Below are positions 16,546-26,088 of a stretch of 42,068 nt of DNA, piece by piece. Position 1 is the stretch's first letter; each line of letters begins with the position of its first letter. Source of the stretch: Sphaerisporangium melleum (GTDB taxonomy: Bacteria; Actinomycetota; Actinomycetes; Streptosporangiales; Streptosporangiaceae). The DNA lies in contig NZ_BMNT01000005.1 in NCBI RefSeq assembly GCF_014646695.1, forward strand, positions 80,651-122,718, given 5' to 3'. The position numbers and the translations under genes are program-made. The notes under the pieces are model-generated. The model saw only the letters and a program-made list of their open reading frames with translations, had not been told where the DNA came from and made no database searches.

Positions 16546-16576
16546 ACGATAGCCCCTGACACGTCACAGGTGTCAA
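16546..16576 (-). promoter_or_regulatory. ilvB operon promoter with overlapping inverted repeat
   Basis: On the minus strand, -35 TTGACA (16571-16576, perfect consensus) and -10 TATCGT (16546-16551) are separated by 19 nt, with the leader ATG 6 nt further on. TGACAC-N7-GTGTCA (16557-16575) is a perfect 6-bp inverted repeat overlapping the -35 and the spacer, a candidate operator. Confidence 0.6.
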
Positions 16577-16722
16577 ATCTGCGGACACAAGTCTCACGAT
16601 ATGGGATGCCCGGTCCCAGCGCACCGACCCTCCCCACCAGAACCACAGCTCATCCCCTCCCGCCAGGAGCACGGCCCGTTGCCTGAACGACATCACGAGC
16701 CGCCGAGCACGAAAAGGTAAAA

Positions 16723-19410
16723 CTACGCAGTGTTCTGCAGCGGAGGCACCGGGGCGAGGCTGGTGCGCATGAGGGAGTCGACGCCGCGGGCGGCCATCGG
16801 CCGGGCCACGAGGTAGCCCTGGCCGCGGGTGCAGCCCATCTCGCGGAGCAGTTCGAGCTGTTCGGGGCGTTCGATGCCCTCGGCCACCACCATGAGGCCG
16901 AGGTCGTGGCCGAGCCGCACGATCGTGCGGGTGAGCAGGGTCAGGGTCTCGTCGCGGCCGAGGCCGCAGACGAACGACGGATCGATCTTGATCAAATCGA
17001 CCGGAAGCTGGCGCAGCAGCGCCAGGGAGGCGTACCCGGTGCCGAAGTCGTCGATGGCGAGCCGCACGCCCATGGCGCGCAGCTCCGACAGCCGGCCGAT
17101 GATCTCCTCGGCGTCCTCGACGAGCATCTCCTCGATGACCTCAAGGGTCAGGGCACTCGCCGGCAACCCGCTCTCGGCCAGGGCCGCCGCGACCGTCTCC
17201 ACGAAGCGCGGCGCGGTGATCTGGCGGGTGGACAGGTTGAGCGACAGCCCGATGTCCCAGGACGACGCCCGCCAGGCCGCCACCTCGCGGCAGGACTCGC
17301 GCAGGATCCACTCGCCGAGCGGGACGATCAGCCCGGTGTCCTCGGCCGCGCCGAGGAACTGCTGCGGCGGGACCAGCGTGCTGCCCCGCCACCACCGCAC
17401 CAGGGCCTCGACGGCGGTGACCCGGGAGGTCGCGAGGTCGACCACCGGTTGGTACTCGATGGCGAACTGGCCGGCCAGCAGCGCCCGCTGGAGGTCGGCG
17501 GCGAGTTCCAGGCGGCGTACGACGTCGGCGTGCATGTGGGCGGCGAAGACCTCGACGCGGCGCCCGCCGAGCTCCTTGGCCCGCGTCGTCGCCACGTCGG
17601 CGTTGCGGATGAGGTCGCCGGCCGGGACGCCGTCCTCGGCGAAGGCGACGCCGACACTGGCGGTGAGCGCGATGTCGCGGTCGGCCACGCGGAACGGTTC
17701 GGCGGACACCTCGCGTACCAGGCGTTCGGCGAGGTCGATGGCGGACTGGGCGTCGGTGGGCCCGGAGCCGGACGGCTGGCCGGAGCCGCCGGACTCCAGC
17801 AGCACGGCGAACTCGTCGCCGCCCCAGCGGGCCAGGGTGTCGTCGGCGTGCACGGCGGCGCGCAGCCGCCGGGCCGCCTGGCTGAGCAGGTAGTCGCCGC
17901 CCGCGTGGCCCACCGAGTCGTTGACGCCGGTGAATCCGTCGAGGTCGATGAACACCACCGCCGTGGTCCCGCCCCCCCGCCGGGCGAGCACCTCGCGGGT
18001 GCGCTCCTCGAAGTAGGCGCGGTTCGGCAGCCCGGTCACCCCGTCGTGGAAGGTGAGGTGGACGACCTGGTTGCGCAGCGCCACCTGGTCGCTGACGTCG
18101 CGCGTGGAGATCAGGACGAGGTCTTCGACGTCGCTGGGGTGCCGGGTGGCGACCGACTCGGCCGGCCGCCAGGTGCCGTCGGCGGCGCGCACCCGGCAGG
18201 CGACGCGGCAGGCGCCCTGCCGCTCACCGGGGAGGTCGTCCTCAGAGGTCAGCGCCTTGAGCGCCGACTGGACGGCGGGCGCGTCCTCGGAGTGCACGTA
18301 GTCGAGGATGGAGCGGCCGACCAACTCGCGCGGCCGGTAGCCGTACAGGGCCTCGACCCCGGCGCCGATCTCGCGGATCTCGCCGTCGCGGTCGCAGACC
18401 ACGATCACATCGCCCGCGCTCTCGGCGAGGTGGATGAGCCGGCGCTCGCTGGAGTCCAGGCCGCCGCGCATGCTCGCGGTCTCCAGGGCCAGCACGAAGA
18501 CCTTGGCCAGCAGCACGACCACGATCGACCCCGCGGCCACGGGCAGCACCACCGCGGACGGCTCGGGCCCGCCGGTGACCACGCGCACCGCCAGAACCAC
18601 GGTGGCGACGGCGGCCAGCGCGAGGGGCGCCCCCTCCACGATCAGCGAGGAGGGCCCGCGCGCGGGTCGGCCGCGGGCTTTGGGGCGTACGACCCAGGGC
18701 GCGGCGGCGAGCAGGAGGAACGCGACCGGGGTGAGCATGCCGGTGACCAGCGGCGGGGGGCCGTCGACGGTGATGCGGGCGATCGCGGTGGCGACCTCCT
18801 GCACCGTGGCCGCGGCGAGCACGAGGAGCGCGGCCCGGCCCACTCTGCACCCGGCGGAGCGCGAGGCGAGCGCGGCCGGGGCCACGGCGCAGGCCGCGAG
18901 CAGGCACACCACGGGCGAGGCCAGGGTGCTCGGCTCGTCGGATCCGGCGTACAGCGGGCCGAGCAGCGCCACCCAGCAGATCGTGAACAGCGACGCGGCG
19001 CTGATGTAGGCGCTGGAGACGTAGTGCGGCAGCGACCTTCCGTACGCCCTGCGGCGCGCGGTGCGCCCGCAGCCGATGGCGAGCAGCACCGTGCCGGCGA
19101 CCACCAGCACGTCGGCGAAGGTCAGCATGAACGGGGTGCCCTCGGCGAGCGGGCGCATGCCCACACCGGCGAGCCAGCCGAGCGATCCGGAGGCCAGCCA
19201 GCGCCAGGCCGAGGAACGGCGCCCGGAGTGCGGGACCGCCCGGACGGCGGCGATCAGCAGCGAGACGGCGGCGATGAGACCGGCCGCCACCCCGGCGATC
19301 GCGGTGACCGCGGCGGCGGGGGCGCCGCCGAGGAGGGCAGCCGCCGGCCCCGCCGCGCCGATCACGGCGGCGGCGGTCAACGACACCCTTGGATCACGAA
19401 GGCCGTTCAA
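16723..19410 (-). CDS. Membrane GGDEF-EAL protein with PAS domain (c-di-GMP turnover)
   Basis: 895 residues; the start (TTG 19410) is uncertain and a GTG at 19386 is an alternative. Residues ~1-310 hold about ten hydrophobic helices. Residues ~325-445 form a PAS sensor (HLAESAGDVIVVCDRDGEIREIG...). Then comes a GGDEF domain with intact GGDEF (LARWGGDEFAVLL) and an EAL domain with EALVRW, N in LNLSTRQ, LEVIEEM, IDDFGTGYAS, K in LIKIDPSF, VAEGIE and GQG, so all phosphodiesterase metal and substrate positions are kept. The GGDEF inhibitory site is H-x-x-D instead of R-x-x-D. It can in principle make and break c-di-GMP. Streptomyces carries a similar protein (SCO5511, from memory) upstream of ilvBNC. 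Confidence 0.9.
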   Translation of the reverse strand: MNGLRDPRVSLTAAAVIGAAGPAAALLGGAPAAAVTAIAGVAAGLIAAVSLLIAAVRAVPHSGRRSSAWRWLASGSLGWLAGVGMRPLAEGTPFMLTFADVLVVAGTVLLAIGCGRTARRRAYGRSLPHYVSSAYISAASLFTICWVALLGPLYAGSDEPSTLASPVVCLLAACAVAPAALASRSAGCRVGRAALLVLAAATVQEVATAIARITVDGPPPLVTGMLTPVAFLLLAAAPWVVRPKARGRPARGPSSLIVEGAPLALAAVATVVLAVRVVTGGPEPSAVVLPVAAGSIVVVLLAKVFVLALETASMRGGLDSSERRLIHLAESAGDVIVVCDRDGEIREIGAGVEALYGYRPRELVGRSILDYVHSEDAPAVQSALKALTSEDDLPGERQGACRVACRVRAADGTWRPAESVATRHPSDVEDLVLISTRDVSDQVALRNQVVHLTFHDGVTGLPNRAYFEERTREVLARRGGGTTAVVFIDLDGFTGVNDSVGHAGGDYLLSQAARRLRAAVHADDTLARWGGDEFAVLLESGGSGQPSGSGPTDAQSAIDLAERLVREVSAEPFRVADRDIALTASVGVAFAEDGVPAGDLIRNADVATTRAKELGGRRVEVFAAHMHADVVRRLELAADLQRALLAGQFAIEYQPVVDLATSRVTAVEALVRWWRGSTLVPPQQFLGAAEDTGLIVPLGEWILRESCREVAAWRASSWDIGLSLNLSTRQITAPRFVETVAAALAESGLPASALTLEVIEEMLVEDAEEIIGRLSELRAMGVRLAIDDFGTGYASLALLRQLPVDLIKIDPSFVCGLGRDETLTLLTRTIVRLGHDLGLMVVAEGIERPEQLELLREMGCTRGQGYLVARPMAARGVDSLMRTSLAPVPPLQNTA

Positions 19411-19518
19411 CGTCGTCGCCCATGCGGCTCATCCCTGTCACGTCGCCAGTGTCGCGCTCGCCCGGCGGCGCATGAGGCGGCAACCGCTCAGTCGTCACCG
19501 ATCTGATAACCGCCCTGC

Positions 19519-19538
19519 CCGCCGTCCCTGGACGGCGG
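19519..19538 (-). terminator. Hairpin downstream of the 2-hydroxyacid dehydrogenase gene
   Basis: CCGCCGTCC / GGACGGCGG arms with only CT between them, about 100 bp after the dehydrogenase stop and before the GGDEF-EAL gene. The short loop and lack of a T-run make this a moderate call. Confidence 0.45.
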
Positions 19539-19635
19539 CGCGGTGAGACTCACCGTACGCATCGGAGGTCACGAGGCAGCCACGGGTTGGGTTTGCTTTC
19601 CTATCGTTACGAGTCAGAAACGAGAGTCAAGCGAC

Positions 19636-20544
19636 TCAGTACGCTCCCGTGATCACGTTGTTCAGTGGTTCTCCGGACAGGTATCTCAGCATCTGGGATC
19701 GCATGAGCTTGACCGCCCGGCGGCGGGACGCGGGGTTGCTGCCGGCGATGTGCGGGGTGATGAAGACCCCGGGCGCGCTCCACAGGGGGTGGTCGCCGGG
19801 CAGCGGCTCGGGGTCGGTGACGTCGAGGGCCGCCCTGAGCCGCCCGCTGTTCACCTCGGCGAGCAGCGCGGCGGTGTCCACCACCGAGCCGCGGGCGGCG
19901 TTCACCAGCACGGCGCCGTCCTTCATCCCGGCCAGGAAGGCGGCGTCGACCAGGCCCGCCGTTCCGGGGGTCTGCGGCACCAGCAGCACCACCACGTCGG
20001 CCCGGGGCAGCAACGCGGGCAGGTCCGCCTCGCCGTACACGCCCTCGCGCGGGGTGCGCGCCACGCGCAGGACCTCCACCTCGAACCCGTCCAGTCGGCG
20101 CTCCAGCGCCTGGCCGATCGAGCCGTACCCGACGATCAGCACCGTGGAGTCGGCCAGCACGCCGGTGATGTGGTAGGTCCACTCGCCGCGCTGCTGGGCG
20201 GCGGCGAAGCCGGGGAACTCACGGGTCACGGCGATCATCGCGCCGACGGCCCACTCGGCGGTGGCCGCGTCGTGGACGCCGCGCGCGTTGCACAGGATCA
20301 CCCCTTCGGGCAGGTGCGCGCGGTACGCCTCCACCCCCGCCGTCACCGTCTGCACCAGGCGGAGCTTGCCCATGCGCCCCAGCAGCTCGGCGGTCAGGGC
20401 GGGCGGGATCAGCGGCGGGATCCACACCTCGACGTCCTCGGCCCCCTCGGGCGGGGTGTCGCCGCCCTCGTAGAGCACGCATTCCACGTCCGGCAGATCG
20501 GCCAGGGCCTCGACGATGGCCGGCCAGGGCGCCCAGATCTTCAT
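19636..20544 (-). CDS. D-isomer-specific 2-hydroxyacid dehydrogenase
   Basis: 302 residues from ATG 20544 (MKIWAPWPAIVEAL); a TTG three codons earlier is possible. The NAD-binding motif is GYGSIG (about residue 140, VLIVGYGSIGQALERRL). The catalytic triad residues are visible as Arg in VNAARGSVVD, Glu in DVTDPEPLP and His in ITPHIAGS. It probably reduces a 2-oxoacid or oxidises a D-2-hydroxyacid; the substrate is unknown. At this length it is not a SerA, as it lacks ACT/ASB domains. It diverges from the sugar dehydrogenase gene over about 84 bp. Confidence 0.88.
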   Translation of the reverse strand: MKIWAPWPAIVEALADLPDVECVLYEGGDTPPEGAEDVEVWIPPLIPPALTAELLGRMGKLRLVQTVTAGVEAYRAHLPEGVILCNARGVHDAATAEWAVGAMIAVTREFPGFAAAQQRGEWTYHITGVLADSTVLIVGYGSIGQALERRLDGFEVEVLRVARTPREGVYGEADLPALLPRADVVVLLVPQTPGTAGLVDAAFLAGMKDGAVLVNAARGSVVDTAALLAEVNSGRLRAALDVTDPEPLPGDHPLWSAPGVFITPHIAGSNPASRRRAVKLMRSQMLRYLSGEPLNNVITGAY

Positions 20545-20628
20545 GGACGACAACCCTAACGATCCCTCGCCGAAGGCCGGAACCTCGCGAGGCAGGCATC
20601 AGTATTGAGGGACGCGAGGAGGTTCACG

Positions 20629-21951
20629 ATGCGCGATCGTTCACCCCGCCCATCCCCGGGCGCGGACTTTGCGGCGGCCCGCCCCCGCCCCGCCCAGGCC
20701 GCCACCGGACGGCCGTCGCCGGGGCGGGAGCGCGGCGGCGGGCACGACGAATGGCGAGCCGGCGGACGGGAGCCGGCGACCCTTTGGACGCCCCGTACGA
20801 GGCCGGGCGGTTCGGCGAGGTCCATGATGGCGGCGGTGGCCGCGGCCGTGCTGCTGGCGGGGTGCTCCACCGGGGAGCCCGGGCGCGCGACAGGCGGCGG
20901 CACGGCCGTCCCTTCGTCCGGCGCCACCGCCGCGCCGTCCGGCGGGCCTGCCACCGGGAGCACCGCGTCCGCGGGCGGGCCGGCCGTCCCCGGCACCCCG
21001 CGCACGCTCGTGGACGGGCTGACCGTGCCGTGGGCCATCGCCTTCCTGCCCGATGGCGACGCCCTGGTCACCGAACGCGACTCGGCGCGGCTGTTGCGGG
21101 TCACCCCGAAGGGCCGGGCGAGCGAGGTCGGGGTGGTCGAGGGGGTGTCCGCCGCCGGCGAAGGCGGGCTGCTCGGCGTCGCCGTCTCCCCCCGGTTCGA
21201 GCGCGACCACTACGTCTTCCTGTACTTCACGGCGGCCACCGAGAACCGCATCGTGCGCTACCGCTACGAAGGCCGCCTGTCCGATCCGGTGACCATCGTC
21301 AGCGGCATCCCCAAGGGGGCCATCCACAACGGCGGACGGCTCGCCTTCGGCCCGGACGGCTACCTGTACGCCACGACCGGCGAGACCGGCGACCGCCCGC
21401 TCGCCCAGGCCCTCGGCACGCTCGGCGGCAAGATTCTGCGGATGACCGTGGACGGCGGGCCCGCGCCGGGCAATCCGTTCGAGAACGTGATCTGGAGCTA
21501 CGGCCACCGCAATGTGCAGGGCGTCGCCTGGGACACCGCCGGGCGGATGTACGCCTCGGAGTTCGGCCAGAACACCTACGACGAGGTCAATCTCATCCAG
21601 AAGGGCAAGAACTACGGCTGGCCGCAGGTCGAGGGCTCCGGCGGCGGGGACGCCTACGCCGATCCGCTGCTCACCTGGTCGCCCGCCGATGCGTCTCCGT
21701 CCGGCGTGGCGTACGCCAAGGGCTCGCTGTGGGTGGCGGCGCTGCGCGGCACGCGGCTGTGGCAGGTGCCGCTGACCGGTGGGGGCCGCGTGGGTGAGCC
21801 CATCGCCCACTACGTCGGCGAGTACGGCCGCCTGCGCGCGGTGGCCGCCACTCCGGACGGCTCGGCGCTGTACGTCGGCACCAGCAACAAGGACGGCCAC
21901 GGCTCCGGGCCCGGGGGTGACGACCGCGTCCTGGTCATCCCGCTGCGCTGA
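20629..21951 (+). CDS. Glucose/sorbosone dehydrogenase-like lipoprotein (PQQ-type beta-propeller)
   Basis: 440 residues from ATG 20629, chosen for the strong GAGGAGG at 20616-20622. An unusual basic, Pro/Gly-rich ~65-residue start precedes the hydrophobic core MMAAVAAAVLLAGC with a lipobox Cys near residue 80. If the inner ATG at 20824 were used, the signal peptide would be very short. A Ser/Thr/Gly-rich linker follows, then a six-bladed GSDH propeller: VPWAIAFLPDGDALVTERD, GEGGLLGVAVSP, IHNGGRLAFGPDGYLYATTGE, YGHRNVQGVAWD, SEFGQNTYDEVNLI, KNYGWPQVEG. The His of GHRN and the Glu/Asp residues correspond to family active-site positions. It is probably a cell-surface sugar (aldose) oxidoreductase; PQQ dependence is inferred. 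Confidence 0.85.
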   Translation: MRDRSPRPSPGADFAAARPRPAQAATGRPSPGRERGGGHDEWRAGGREPATLWTPRTRPGGSARSMMAAVAAAVLLAGCSTGEPGRATGGGTAVPSSGATAAPSGGPATGSTASAGGPAVPGTPRTLVDGLTVPWAIAFLPDGDALVTERDSARLLRVTPKGRASEVGVVEGVSAAGEGGLLGVAVSPRFERDHYVFLYFTAATENRIVRYRYEGRLSDPVTIVSGIPKGAIHNGGRLAFGPDGYLYATTGETGDRPLAQALGTLGGKILRMTVDGGPAPGNPFENVIWSYGHRNVQGVAWDTAGRMYASEFGQNTYDEVNLIQKGKNYGWPQVEGSGGGDAYADPLLTWSPADASPSGVAYAKGSLWVAALRGTRLWQVPLTGGGRVGEPIAHYVGEYGRLRAVAATPDGSALYVGTSNKDGHGSGPGGDDRVLVIPLR

Positions 21952-21962
21952 CCGGGTGGGGG

Positions 21963-24371
21963 TCAGGCGGGGTCGTTGCTGTTGAGGTCGTCGCCGCTCT
22001 TCTTGCCGCCGCCGTTGGTGCCGTTGGTGCCGTTCGGGGCCTCGTCACCGCCGCTGGGAGTGGCGGTGGGCGTCGGGTCGGCGTTGCGGTGGGGTGAGGA
22101 GCTCTGCGGGTCGTTGCCGTTGTCGTCGCGGTTGTCGCGGTTCTTGTCGCCGTTGTCGGACTTCGGCGTCACCGGAGTGCCGGGGTCAGGCCGGCCGTCG
22201 CCCTTGCGGCCGTTGGCCGAGGGGTCGTCGTCCTGCCCCGGCGGGGGTAACTGGGTGCCGGCGTTGTCACCGTCCTGCTGGAACGGGCCGGTGGAGCGCG
22301 CCGGCCGGCAGATCACCTTGGGCGCGGGGTCGTACACCGTCGTCTGGGGCTTGTCCTTCTTGACGGTCTTGCCGTCCTTGCGGAAGACCCGGGTGACCGT
22401 GACGGTGAACCCCGGGGTGCCGTTCATCGGGATGCACGAGGGGTCGGTGTCGGTCCTGGTCTCGGGCTCGGTGGGGTTGGAGCGCACGGTGGTCTCGGCC
22501 TCGATGCGGTCGTAGGTCCGGGTGCTCCACAGCGAGACCGTCACCGAGGTGCCGGTGGCCGAGGCCTTGATCAGCACACCATGGTCGGTGTCGTTGCGCC
22601 AGCGCAGGTCATGGTCGGGGTAGGACACCGAGGCGTCGCGCCCCTCGGGGTAGCCCGAGACGTGGAACGGGTAGGGCGTGCGGTCGACCTCCTGCATTCC
22701 CGCGAGGAACGCCGCGTTGTACAGGGTCGTCGCGAACTGCGACAGCCCGCCGCCGACGGCGATGACCAGGCGGTCGCCCTCGATCGCCTGGGCGCGGACG
22801 AACTTCTGGGCGGCGGGGTCGCCGATGGCCTCGTTCAGCGAGAACGTCTCTCCAGGCCGCACGACCTTGCCGTCCACCAGGGCGGCGGCCTTGCGGATGT
22901 TGGTCACCCGGGCCGCGCAGCAGGTGTAGGAGGTGGCGGCCGAGGCGACCTTCTCCCTGATGCCGAGCCGCATGGCCGCCGCGTCGGTGAGGGTCGGCTT
23001 GGTGACGGCGAGGGACACCGGGATGGTGCGGTGGCCGCCGCCGGCGATGACCCGGGCGACCGCTTCGGCGAGCCGGGCGGTGTCGACGCCCTTTCCGACG
23101 CGGGCGTGGACCAGCCTGGGCGTCTCGCCGTCGATGACGAAGCCCGCCTCGCGGACGGCCTCGGCCACTCCCACCAGCCTGACCTCCAGCCCGGCGACCG
23201 CCTTGCGCGCGTCGAAGACCGGGCGCACCTGGCCGCGGTGGTCGGCGGTGAAGGTCAGGTGGGCGGCGATCACCTTGGGGCTGAGGGTGACCCGCCTGCC
23301 GCCGTTCACCAAGGTGATCGGGTCGGCGACGGCGCGGCGCGCGGTGACGAGGGCGCCGTCGAAGGTCGCGGCGGCCACCTTGGGCCGCACTTCGCCGACC
23401 GGGAGCACGACCGAGGCCGGGGCGTCCACGAACGCCCGCTTGATGGCGTCGGCGGTCTTCGCCTGGTCGAGCCGGAGCCCTTCCTGCGGGGTGAGAACCT
23501 GGGGCGTGGCGCTCTTGTAGACGATCGCGCCTTCGCGGACCGGGCGGTCGATCTCTCTGGCGATCCTGCGGACGCGATCGTTCAGCTTGCGCTGGTTGAT
23601 CGAGACGCGCAGCGGCAGCTGGCGCTCGCCCGTGAAGGACTGCCAGACGGACATGGGACTGGGGAAGCCGGTGTCCACGTCGCCGACGGTGGCCTCGATG
23701 TCGATCGTGAGGCCCGCCTCACGCGGGTCGAGGACGGCGACGCGCCGGCCGTCGAGGAGGAGACCGACGGCCTGCTGGTCCTTGCCGTCGTAGCGCTCGT
23801 GCAGCCGTTCGATGGCCTGGGTGGCGCTGAGGCCGCCGATCGGCAGGTCGCGCACATGCGTGCCGGGCGGCACCTTGCCCCACATCAGCGCGGCAGGGAC
23901 GAGGTAGGCGATCACGAGGAGCAGGCCGAGGGCGCCGGCGGCCAGCAGGGGACCGCGCAGCCGGCGACGCAGGGCGGGCGACTCGGCCTCGTCGTCGAGG
24001 TTCTGGTGTCCGGAGGCGGGCTTCTGCTCGCCTACGGGCCTGCGCGCCCGGGGGTTGCCCTTCACCGGCCACGGCTCGGCCGGACCTGCGGGCGGAGGGG
24101 GCAGGGTCACCGGCGGCTTGGGCGGAGTGCCCGGGGGCGGCGGGGTCGCGGCGAACGGCGGCGGCGTGGTGGCGAAGATCTCCGGCGAGACGCCGGGGGG
24201 CAGCGGCGAGACGCCGCGCGGAAGCTTCTTGCGCTCGCCGGGCGCCTGGCCCCGGCGGTCGCCGCTGTCCTTGGAATACTGCCGGTCGACGGGTAACGCG
24301 ACCGGCGAATCGGGGCGGACCGCCGCGAACGGGTCGGGTGGCGGGTCGATGGACGCTCCGGCGTTCCGCAC
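21963..24371 (-). CDS. VanW-domain, peptidoglycan-binding-like envelope protein
   Basis: 802 residues from GTG 24371 (MRNAGASIDPPPDPF), chosen because GGGAGGAGG lies about 8 nt upstream; a GTG seven codons earlier lacks this. Residues ~1-140 are cytosolic and Pro-rich (repeated PPP). One TM helix follows (about 145-168, LLAAGALGLLLVIAYLVPAAL). Then come a putative peptidoglycan-binding (PG_binding_4-like) region up to ~450, the VanW domain (about 470-640: YTCCAARVTNIRKAAALVDG...VVRPGETFSLNEAIG...GGGLSQFATTLYNAAFLAG), and a ~150-residue Pro/Asn/Asp/Gly tail that looks disordered. VanW proteins are linked to cell wall and glycopeptide resistance contexts, but their reaction is unknown. Convergent, 11 bp from the sugar dehydrogenase stop. 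Confidence 0.87.
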   Translation of the reverse strand: MRNAGASIDPPPDPFAAVRPDSPVALPVDRQYSKDSGDRRGQAPGERKKLPRGVSPLPPGVSPEIFATTPPPFAATPPPPGTPPKPPVTLPPPPAGPAEPWPVKGNPRARRPVGEQKPASGHQNLDDEAESPALRRRLRGPLLAAGALGLLLVIAYLVPAALMWGKVPPGTHVRDLPIGGLSATQAIERLHERYDGKDQQAVGLLLDGRRVAVLDPREAGLTIDIEATVGDVDTGFPSPMSVWQSFTGERQLPLRVSINQRKLNDRVRRIAREIDRPVREGAIVYKSATPQVLTPQEGLRLDQAKTADAIKRAFVDAPASVVLPVGEVRPKVAAATFDGALVTARRAVADPITLVNGGRRVTLSPKVIAAHLTFTADHRGQVRPVFDARKAVAGLEVRLVGVAEAVREAGFVIDGETPRLVHARVGKGVDTARLAEAVARVIAGGGHRTIPVSLAVTKPTLTDAAAMRLGIREKVASAATSYTCCAARVTNIRKAAALVDGKVVRPGETFSLNEAIGDPAAQKFVRAQAIEGDRLVIAVGGGLSQFATTLYNAAFLAGMQEVDRTPYPFHVSGYPEGRDASVSYPDHDLRWRNDTDHGVLIKASATGTSVTVSLWSTRTYDRIEAETTVRSNPTEPETRTDTDPSCIPMNGTPGFTVTVTRVFRKDGKTVKKDKPQTTVYDPAPKVICRPARSTGPFQQDGDNAGTQLPPPGQDDDPSANGRKGDGRPDPGTPVTPKSDNGDKNRDNRDDNGNDPQSSSPHRNADPTPTATPSGGDEAPNGTNGTNGGGKKSGDDLNSNDPA

Positions 24372-24496
24372 GCCTTCGTCCTCCTCCCGCACTCGACCAG
24401 ATCCCCTGCATCACCCTAAACCAAACAGGCCCCGGAATTCTTCAACATCCCCAGATGAATCCCGTCCGAGGTATGGGTAAGTCGAGTGGAAAATAC

Positions 24497-24507
24497 GTAC
24501 TTAGTAC
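24497..24507. repeat. Short palindrome upstream of the VanW gene
   Basis: GTACT-T-AGTAC, 5-bp arms, lies between gatB and the VanW-domain gene. It resembles the arms of PadR-type sites but is short, and chance is plausible. Confidence 0.2.
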
Positions 24508-24532
24508 CGCAAGAAAGGTATGTCCGCATAAC

Positions 24533-24567
24533 ACAACGGACCCCGGGAGTTCCCCGGGGCCCGTTGT
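24533..24567 (-). terminator. Terminator of the gatCAB operon
   Basis: ACAACGG / CCGTTGT outer arms and inner CCCCGGG / CCCGGGG arms make a long hairpin 13 bp after the gatB stop. GC-rich, no clear T-run. Confidence 0.7.
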
Positions 24568-24579
24568 ACGACCGGCATG

Positions 24580-26088
24580 CTATTCGGAGACGCCGAGCTT
24601 CTCCAGGATCAGCTCGCGGGCGCGCGCGGCGTCCGCCTTGCCCCGGCTGGCCTTCATCACGCCGCCGACCAGCGCGCCCGCCGCAGCGATCTTGCCGGCC
24701 CGCACCTTGTCGGCCGCGTCGGCGTTGGCCGACAGCACCTGGTCGATGATCGAGGACAGCTCGCCCTCGTCGTTGACGATGCGCAGCCCGCGGGCCTCGA
24801 CCACCTCGTCGGGCGAGCCCTCGCCCGCGAGCACGCCTTCGAGCACCTGGCGGGCCAGCTTGTCGTTCAGCGCGCCGGAGGAGACCAGCTCGACGACCCG
24901 GGCGATCTGCCCCGGCGTGATCGGCAGCTCGGCCAGCGCCCGGCCGGACTCGTTGGCGCGGCGCGCCAGCTCGCCCATCCACCACTTGCGGGCGTCGGCC
25001 GCGGGCACTCCGGCCTCGACGGTCGCCTCGACCAGGTCGATCGCGCCGGCGTTGTGCATGGCGGCCATGTCGAGCTCGGAGACGCCCCACTCGGCCTGCA
25101 GCCGCTTGCGCCGCGCGCCCGGCAGCTCGGGCAGCTCGCCGCGCAGCTCGGCGATCCACTCGGGGCTCGGCGCGATCGGCAGCAGGTCGGGCTCGGGGAA
25201 GTAGCGGTAGTCCTGCGCCTCCTCCTTGGACCGGCCCGAGGTGGTGGCGCCGGTGTCCTCGTGGAAGTGCCGGGTCTCCTGAACGATCTTGCCGCCGTCG
25301 GCGAGGATCGCCGCCTGCCGCTCGATCTCACCGCGCACCGCCCGCTCGACGCTGCGCAGCGAGTTGACGTTCTTGGTCTCGGTGCGGGTGCCCCACTCGG
25401 CCGACCCGCGCGGCATGAGCGACACGTTCACGTCGCACCGCAGCGAGCCCTCCTCCATGCGCACGTCGGACACGCCCAGCGTGCGCATGACCTCGCGCAG
25501 CTCGGTGACGTACGCGCGGGCGACCTCGGGCGCGAGCCGGTCGGTGCCCGGGATGGGCTTGGTGACGATCTCGACCAGCGGGATGCCGGCGCGGTTGTAG
25601 TCGACGATCGAGTAGTCGGCGCCGTGGATGCGGCCGGTCGCGCCGCCCACGTGCGTGGACTTGCCGGTGTCCTCCTCCAGGTGGACGCGCTCGATCTCGA
25701 TGCGGACGGTCTCGCCGTTCACCTCGACGTCGAGGTAGCCGTTGGAGCACAGCGGCTCGTCGTACTGGCTGATCTGGTAGTTCTTCGGCATGTCCGGATA
25801 GAAGTAGTTCTTCCGGGCAAAGCGGCACCACTCGGCGATCGTGCAGTTCAGGGCGAGCCCGATGCGGATGGTCGACTCGATCGCCTTGTCGTTGGCCACC
25901 GGCAGCGCGCCGGGCAGCGCCAGGCACACCGGGCAGACGTGGGTGTTCGGCGGCGCGCCGAAGGCGGTCGAGCACCCGCAGAACATCTTGGACTCGGTGC
26001 CGAGCTCGACGTGCGTCTCGAGGCCGAGCACCGGCTCGAACCGCTCGAGCGCCTCGTCGTACGGCATCACGGACTGGGTGGTGGTCAC
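24580..26088 (-). CDS. gatB: Asp/Glu-tRNA(Asn/Gln) amidotransferase subunit B
   Basis: 502 residues from GTG 26088, which overlaps the gatA stop by 4 nt (GTGA). The N-terminal cradle/kinase domain has [10 protein letters not shown], the zinc-type cysteines CGCS and CPVC, and the phosphate-binding region [16 protein letters not shown] and [18 protein letters not shown]-like sequence. Residues ~300-410 are the helical domain, and the C-terminal ~90 residues the YqeY-like tail that binds the tRNA elbow. With GatA and GatC it activates mischarged Glu-tRNA(Gln)/Asp-tRNA(Asn) with ATP and amidates it. Lack of glutaminyl-tRNA synthetase is usual in actinobacteria, so this is essential. Confidence 0.97.
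   Translation of the reverse strand: MTTTQSVMPYDEALERFEPVLGLETHVELGTESKMFCGCSTAFGAPPNTHVCPVCLALPGALPVANDKAIESTIRIGLALNCTIAEWCRFARKNYFYPDMPKNYQISQYDEPLCSNGYLDVEVNGETVRIEIERVHLEEDTGKSTHVGGATGRIHGADYSIVDYNRAGIPLVEIVTKPIPGTDRLAPEVARAYVTELREVMRTLGVSDVRMEEGSLRCDVNVSLMPRGSAEWGTRTETKNVNSLRSVERAVRGEIERQAAILADGGKIVQETRHFHEDTGATTSGRSKEEAQDYRYFPEPDLLPIAPSPEWIAELRGELPELPGARRKRLQAEWGVSELDMAAMHNAGAIDLVEATVEAGVPAADARKWWMGELARRANESGRALAELPITPGQIARVVELVSSGALNDKLARQVLEGVLAGEGSPDEVVEARGLRIVNDEGELSSIIDQVLSANADAADKVRAGKIAAAGALVGGVMKASRGKADAARARELILEKLGVSE

Noticed and set aside
24393-24532. c-di-AMP (ydaO-type) riboswitch before the VanW gene
   Set aside because: Actinobacterial cell wall genes often carry one, but the conserved sequence blocks are not seen here.
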